Below, in pieces: positions 13,413 through 16,152 of a stretch of DNA of 16,152 nt; position 1 is the first letter of the stretch; each line of letters opens with the position of its first letter. Under the pieces are notes generated by a model. That model saw only the letters and a list, made by a program, of their open reading frames with translations, ran no database searches and was not told the origin of the DNA. Origin of the DNA: Marinospirillum sp. (lineage in GTDB: Bacteria; Pseudomonadota; Gammaproteobacteria; Pseudomonadales; Halomonadaceae). The stretch covers positions 1-16,152 of the forward strand of contig SKOQ01000178.1 of the NCBI GenBank assembly GCA_007119985.1, read 5' to 3'. The translations under genes were made by a program, and so were the position numbers.

Positions 13413-15362
13413 TTAGGACCATAAATCGGCCGCCAGATCACGCCAATGTAAAGCCCAAGCCTCAACCGGCTGCGCCTTGCCTTTAAGAGCCACGGCCCCC
13501 ACTGGCGCACAATAATCACCAAGGCGCGCCTTGACCAAAGCATAGGTACTTGGCCCCAGTAGAATATCGACAGGCCGCCCATGCAGATCAAGCAAACCCT
13601 TGGTCGCGCTTTCAAGACGCGCCGCCGTGTTGACCGCATCACCGATAGCCGTGTAGTTAAAGCGCCCAGCCGCACCGATATTGCCTACCACGCAAGGGCC
13701 GGTATTGAGACCAATGCCCATCGCCAGACGCCGCACATCGCCCGGTGCAAAACGAGCATTAAACTCCTCCAGCGCCAGCTGCATGGCAGCAGCACTGAGA
13801 CAGGCATGGTAGGCATGTTCTGGATCATCCAAAGGCGCATTAAAGAGCGCCATGATGCCATCGCCCATCAGCTTATCGAGCGTGCCTTGAAAACGGTGCA
13901 ATTGCGCGATCATGCAGCCAAAATAGCGGTTCAGAAGCTCAACCAATTCCTCGGTTTCTAGCGCTTCCGTGGTGGGCGTAAAGTTGCGCAAATCAGAGAA
14001 GAGCAGGGTGAGCTCTTGCCGCTTACCGCCAAGCTGAAGCGCACTGCCCTGCTGCACGATCCGCTTCACCAGCGCGGGAGCAACATAGCTGGAAAAGGCA
14101 CTTTGTAGCTGCTCACCTTGGCGCTTATGGCGTGTGAAGAGGATCAGCTCGCCAACCAGCATGGCTATCAGAGTGAGCAGCAGTGGATAGAAAGCTTCGA
14201 GCCAGAGATCCGCGGTCACATACAGCAGCAAGCCGCTGAGATAACTACCGCCCATCAGCAGCAGATAACCCGCCAGACGCCAGAGTGCACTCGGCCAAAA
14301 CCAGATCCAGATCAGCAAGAGTGCCAACAAGGCCAAACCCAACCACCAGTGCAGGGTGGCAATAGGCTGGATGATATGCCCTTCGAGGAGATTACTGATC
14401 AGCGTGACATGCACCAAAGGCCCAGGCAGATAGCCCATCGGCGTCGCCCGCAAATCGGTCACGCCGGCCTCACTCACACCAACCAAGACACGCTTACCTG
14501 CCAGACGCTCTGGGTCCCAATCGGCGGCCAAAACATCCGCCAAGGGGATACGCTGGTAGCTTTCTAGCGGGTAATAGCTGAGCTTGATGCGGCCCAGCCT
14601 ATCCAGCTGCAGCGTCTGGCCTAAAAACTGGGCCTGCTGCCCCTGCAACGAGAGGGGTTGTTGCTCAGATAAACGTAGCAGCTGCACCCCTAAATTGGGC
14701 ACGGCGAGATCATCAACCCAAAAAGCCAAGGGATAGTGGCGCAGGCTTTGATCCGCATCAGGCAGGATATTCAGTGTGGCCAGCAAAGGACTGGCGTCAC
14801 GCAGTAAGGGGGTGGGTAGCTCCAGCTCTTGGGCTTGAATCAGCTGTGGCTGTTGAATCTGAAAAAGCGAAGAATCCAAAAGTTGCGCATAGCCTTCTGC
14901 TGTCAGGTGTTTGGCCTGCGGACCATTTAAAAAAATACCGTTCACGATCGGTAACTGCTGCATGGCCGCGGCCAGTGCCAGATCATCGGCCTCAGTGGTG
15001 GCCTCAGCGAACAGCATATCCAGCGCAATGGCTTCTGCCTCGTGCAACGCAAGCAGCGCTTCGGCCAGCACCTGACGTGGCCAAGGCCAGCGACCTTGGG
15101 CCTGCACGCTGGTATTTTCAATATCGATAAACACCACCTGTTCAGAAGCAGGTCGTGTTTGCCAAGGGTAGTAGCTATCGCTCACTAAGGCAGCAAAACG
15201 GCTCAACCAAGAAGGGGCAGCAGGGGCAACACTTCCCACCAACAGCGTACTGAGAAGCAGGAAAATCAGATATAACGCGTGCAAGCGATAGCGTTGTAGT
15301 CGGCGCAGAGAAAGATTCATTGCTAGGCTGGACGCAGTGGACAGCCTCTCCTTGAAAGTCAC
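13413..15362 (-). CDS. CHASE2-domain class III adenylate cyclase
   Basis: Membrane-bound enzyme predicted to make cAMP from ATP in response to an extracytoplasmic signal. The 649-aa protein has an N-terminal membrane segment (about 28-46), a periplasmic CHASE2 sensor (about 58-330, with VVFIDIENTSVQAQGRWPWP at 76-95 and GEAIALDMLF-like core at 110-118), three membrane helices (about 337-357, 363-381 and 388-409), and a cytoplasmic cyclase domain (about 440-640). Metal ligands D457 (FSDLRNF) and D501 (MGDG) are present. K497 and D575 are the adenine-selecting pair, so ATP rather than GTP is the likely substrate; N578 and R582 are also kept. The GTG start at 15362 has no ribosome binding site; ATG 15320 (635 aa) is an alternative, also without a good site. 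It follows the chemoreceptor gene on the same strand after 91 bases. Confidence 0.9.
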   Translation of the reverse strand: MTFKERLSTASSLAMNLSLRRLQRYRLHALYLIFLLLSTLLVGSVAPAAPSWLSRFAALVSDSYYPWQTRPASEQVVFIDIENTSVQAQGRWPWPRQVLAEALLALHEAEAIALDMLFAEATTEADDLALAAAMQQLPIVNGIFLNGPQAKHLTAEGYAQLLDSSLFQIQQPQLIQAQELELPTPLLRDASPLLATLNILPDADQSLRHYPLAFWVDDLAVPNLGVQLLRLSEQQPLSLQGQQAQFLGQTLQLDRLGRIKLSYYPLESYQRIPLADVLAADWDPERLAGKRVLVGVSEAGVTDLRATPMGYLPGPLVHVTLISNLLEGHIIQPIATLHWWLGLALLALLLIWIWFWPSALWRLAGYLLLMGGSYLSGLLLYVTADLWLEAFYPLLLTLIAMLVGELILFTRHKRQGEQLQSAFSSYVAPALVKRIVQQGSALQLGGKRQELTLLFSDLRNFTPTTEALETEELVELLNRYFGCMIAQLHRFQGTLDKLMGDGIMALFNAPLDDPEHAYHACLSAAAMQLALEEFNARFAPGDVRRLAMGIGLNTGPCVVGNIGAAGRFNYTAIGDAVNTAARLESATKGLLDLHGRPVDILLGPSTYALVKARLGDYCAPVGAVALKGKAQPVEAWALHWRDLAADLWS

Positions 15363-15391
15363 TGAAACTCAATGCAAAGCTGTCACCTCAA

Positions 15392-15454
15392 GGCCCACTG
15401 ACTGGGAAGACCGGCTTCAGTCAGGGGCCGAGAGAGCAGAGCTGCGGCTCGGCC
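15392..15454 (-). other. Two overlapping hairpins between chemoreceptor and cyclase
   Basis: Hairpin 1 pairs GGCCGAG (15426-15432) with CTCGGCC (15448-15454, touching the chemoreceptor stop codon). Hairpin 2 pairs GGCCC (15392-15396), CTGACT (15398-15403) and GAAG (15406-15409) with CTTC (15415-15418), AGTCAG (15419-15424) and GGGCC (15425-15429): 15 pairs with two small bulges. Bases 15426-15429 belong to both, so the full hairpins exclude each other. No T-run follows on either strand. It may be a Rho-assisted terminator, an RNA-stability element or a leader of the cyclase. Confidence 0.55.
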
Positions 15455-16152
15455 TAGAGCTTAAATTGCCCCATCATGTTTTGTAAACGTCCACCCATCT
15501 GCGCGAGACCTTCTGACGCACCAGAAATCTCATGCGCGGCCTCGGCGGCCTGCTCAGCAATATCGCGTACACGAATGACGCTTTGGTTGATTTCTTCCGC
15601 CACGGCACTTTGCTCTTCAGCGGCAGTCGCAATCTGCTGGTTCATCCCTTGGATACGCGATACTGACTGAGCAATTTTCTCCAACTGACTGGCAGCTTGA
15701 CGCGCCTGACGCACACTGCTGTCAGTGACACCACGGCTTTTCTCCATCATCTGCACGGCACCCTGCGCCTTGTTCTGCAAGCCAGCAATCAGCTCTTCTA
15801 TCTCCAGCGTCGAGCCTTGTGTACGCGAGGCCAGACTGCGCACTTCGTCCGCCACAACAGCAAAACCACGTCCGGCTTCACCGGCACGCGCGGCTTCAAT
15901 CGCGGCATTCAGTGCCAAGAGGTTGGTCTGCTCGGCAATAGCTTTGATCACATCCAAAACACCGCCAATGCGATCACTTTCTTCTTTAAGCTGGTTCATC
16001 GATTCCGCCGCGGCCAGAATTTCATCTGCCAGGGTTTCAATTTGTTGCGCTGTACCTAATACACTGGAAGAACCGGCTTGTGTCAGCTGATCGGCCTCAG
16101 TCGCAGCCAGTGCAGCCAGCTCGGCATTTTGCGCCACTTCTTGTACTGTGGC
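15454..16152 (-). CDS. Methyl-accepting chemotaxis protein, C-terminal part (cut by window edge)
   Basis: Cytoplasmic signalling part of a chemoreceptor that controls the CheA kinase through CheW. The open frame runs through the right edge, so the sensor and membrane segments lie outside; 232 codons are visible and the GTG at 16137 is internal. The conserved hairpin tip is present (IAEQTNLLALNAAIEAARAG, then GRGFAVVADEVRSLA), flanked by long coiled-coil helices rich in Ala, Glu and Gln that carry the methylation regions. The protein ends in QFKL without an NWETF-type pentapeptide, so it does not tether CheR and CheB that way. The cyclase gene follows on the same strand. Confidence 0.95.
   Translation of the reverse strand, partial: ATVQEVAQNAELAALAATEADQLTQAGSSSVLGTAQQIETLADEILAAAESMNQLKEESDRIGGVLDVIKAIAEQTNLLALNAAIEAARAGEAGRGFAVVADEVRSLASRTQGSTLEIEELIAGLQNKAQGAVQMMEKSRGVTDSSVRQARQAASQLEKIAQSVSRIQGMNQQIATAAEEQSAVAEEINQSVIRVRDIAEQAAEAAHEISGASEGLAQMGGRLQNMMGQFKL

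Noticed and set aside
1..16152. CRISPR arrays, insertion sequences, tRNA or rRNA genes
   Set aside because: I saw no regularly spaced repeats, transposase frames, or cloverleaf or rRNA-like sequences while reading both strands.

Overview
The window looks like a piece of a gammaproteobacterial chromosome, probably of the Oceanospirillales/Pseudomonadales type. The evidence is the set of core genes: a full-length CysB, a ThrH-type phosphotransferase close to cysB (as I recall from Pseudomonas aeruginosa), a RhlE-type DEAD-box helicase, a class I iron-sulfur fumarase, and an MCE lipid-transport operon ending in a PqiC-like lipoprotein. This placement is an inference from gene families. I cannot name a genus from the sequence alone.

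Left end (1-1500): an intact integron-type tyrosine recombinase (IntI) reads rightward. A perfect LexA box (CTGT-N8-ACAG) sits just before its ribosome binding site, so the integrase is probably induced by DNA damage. In the usual integron layout, attI and any cassette array would lie to the left of intI. The roughly 390 bases visible there hold no convincing attI core or attC site, so an array, if present, lies beyond the left edge. A convergent fumarase follows.

Centre left (1497-4597): the class I fumarase (minus) and the DEAD-box RNA helicase (plus) are divergent. Their shared 227-base spacer holds an extended -10 promoter for the fumarase and three copies of AGAACAG in the predicted fumarase leader.

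Centre (4693-8123): four tightly packed plus-strand genes form an MCE/Mla-like lipid ABC transporter: STAS-MlaE permease, ATPase, membrane-anchored MCE protein and outer-membrane auxiliary lipoprotein. This is followed (8260-10895) by a two-gene ferric-iron ABC importer (fused FbpB-type permease and FbpC-type ATPase) behind a TTGACA promoter overlapped by a Fur-box-like sequence. No periplasmic iron-binding protein is encoded here.

Right half (10906-16152): everything is on the minus strand. In transcription order: the 3' part of a methyl-accepting chemotaxis protein (cut by the window edge), a CHASE2-adenylate cyclase, cysB, thrH and a YqiA-like esterase. An intrinsic terminator separates cysB from thrH. 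The spacer between the chemoreceptor and the cyclase can fold into two overlapping strong hairpins.

Most of the window is ordinary housekeeping sequence. The points most worth checking are the SOS-controlled integrase and what lies left of it, the orphan leftward terminator upstream of intI, the repeat-bearing fumarase leader, the iron transporter without a binding protein, and the structured RNA between the chemoreceptor and the cyclase. I did not find a convincing new biological system.
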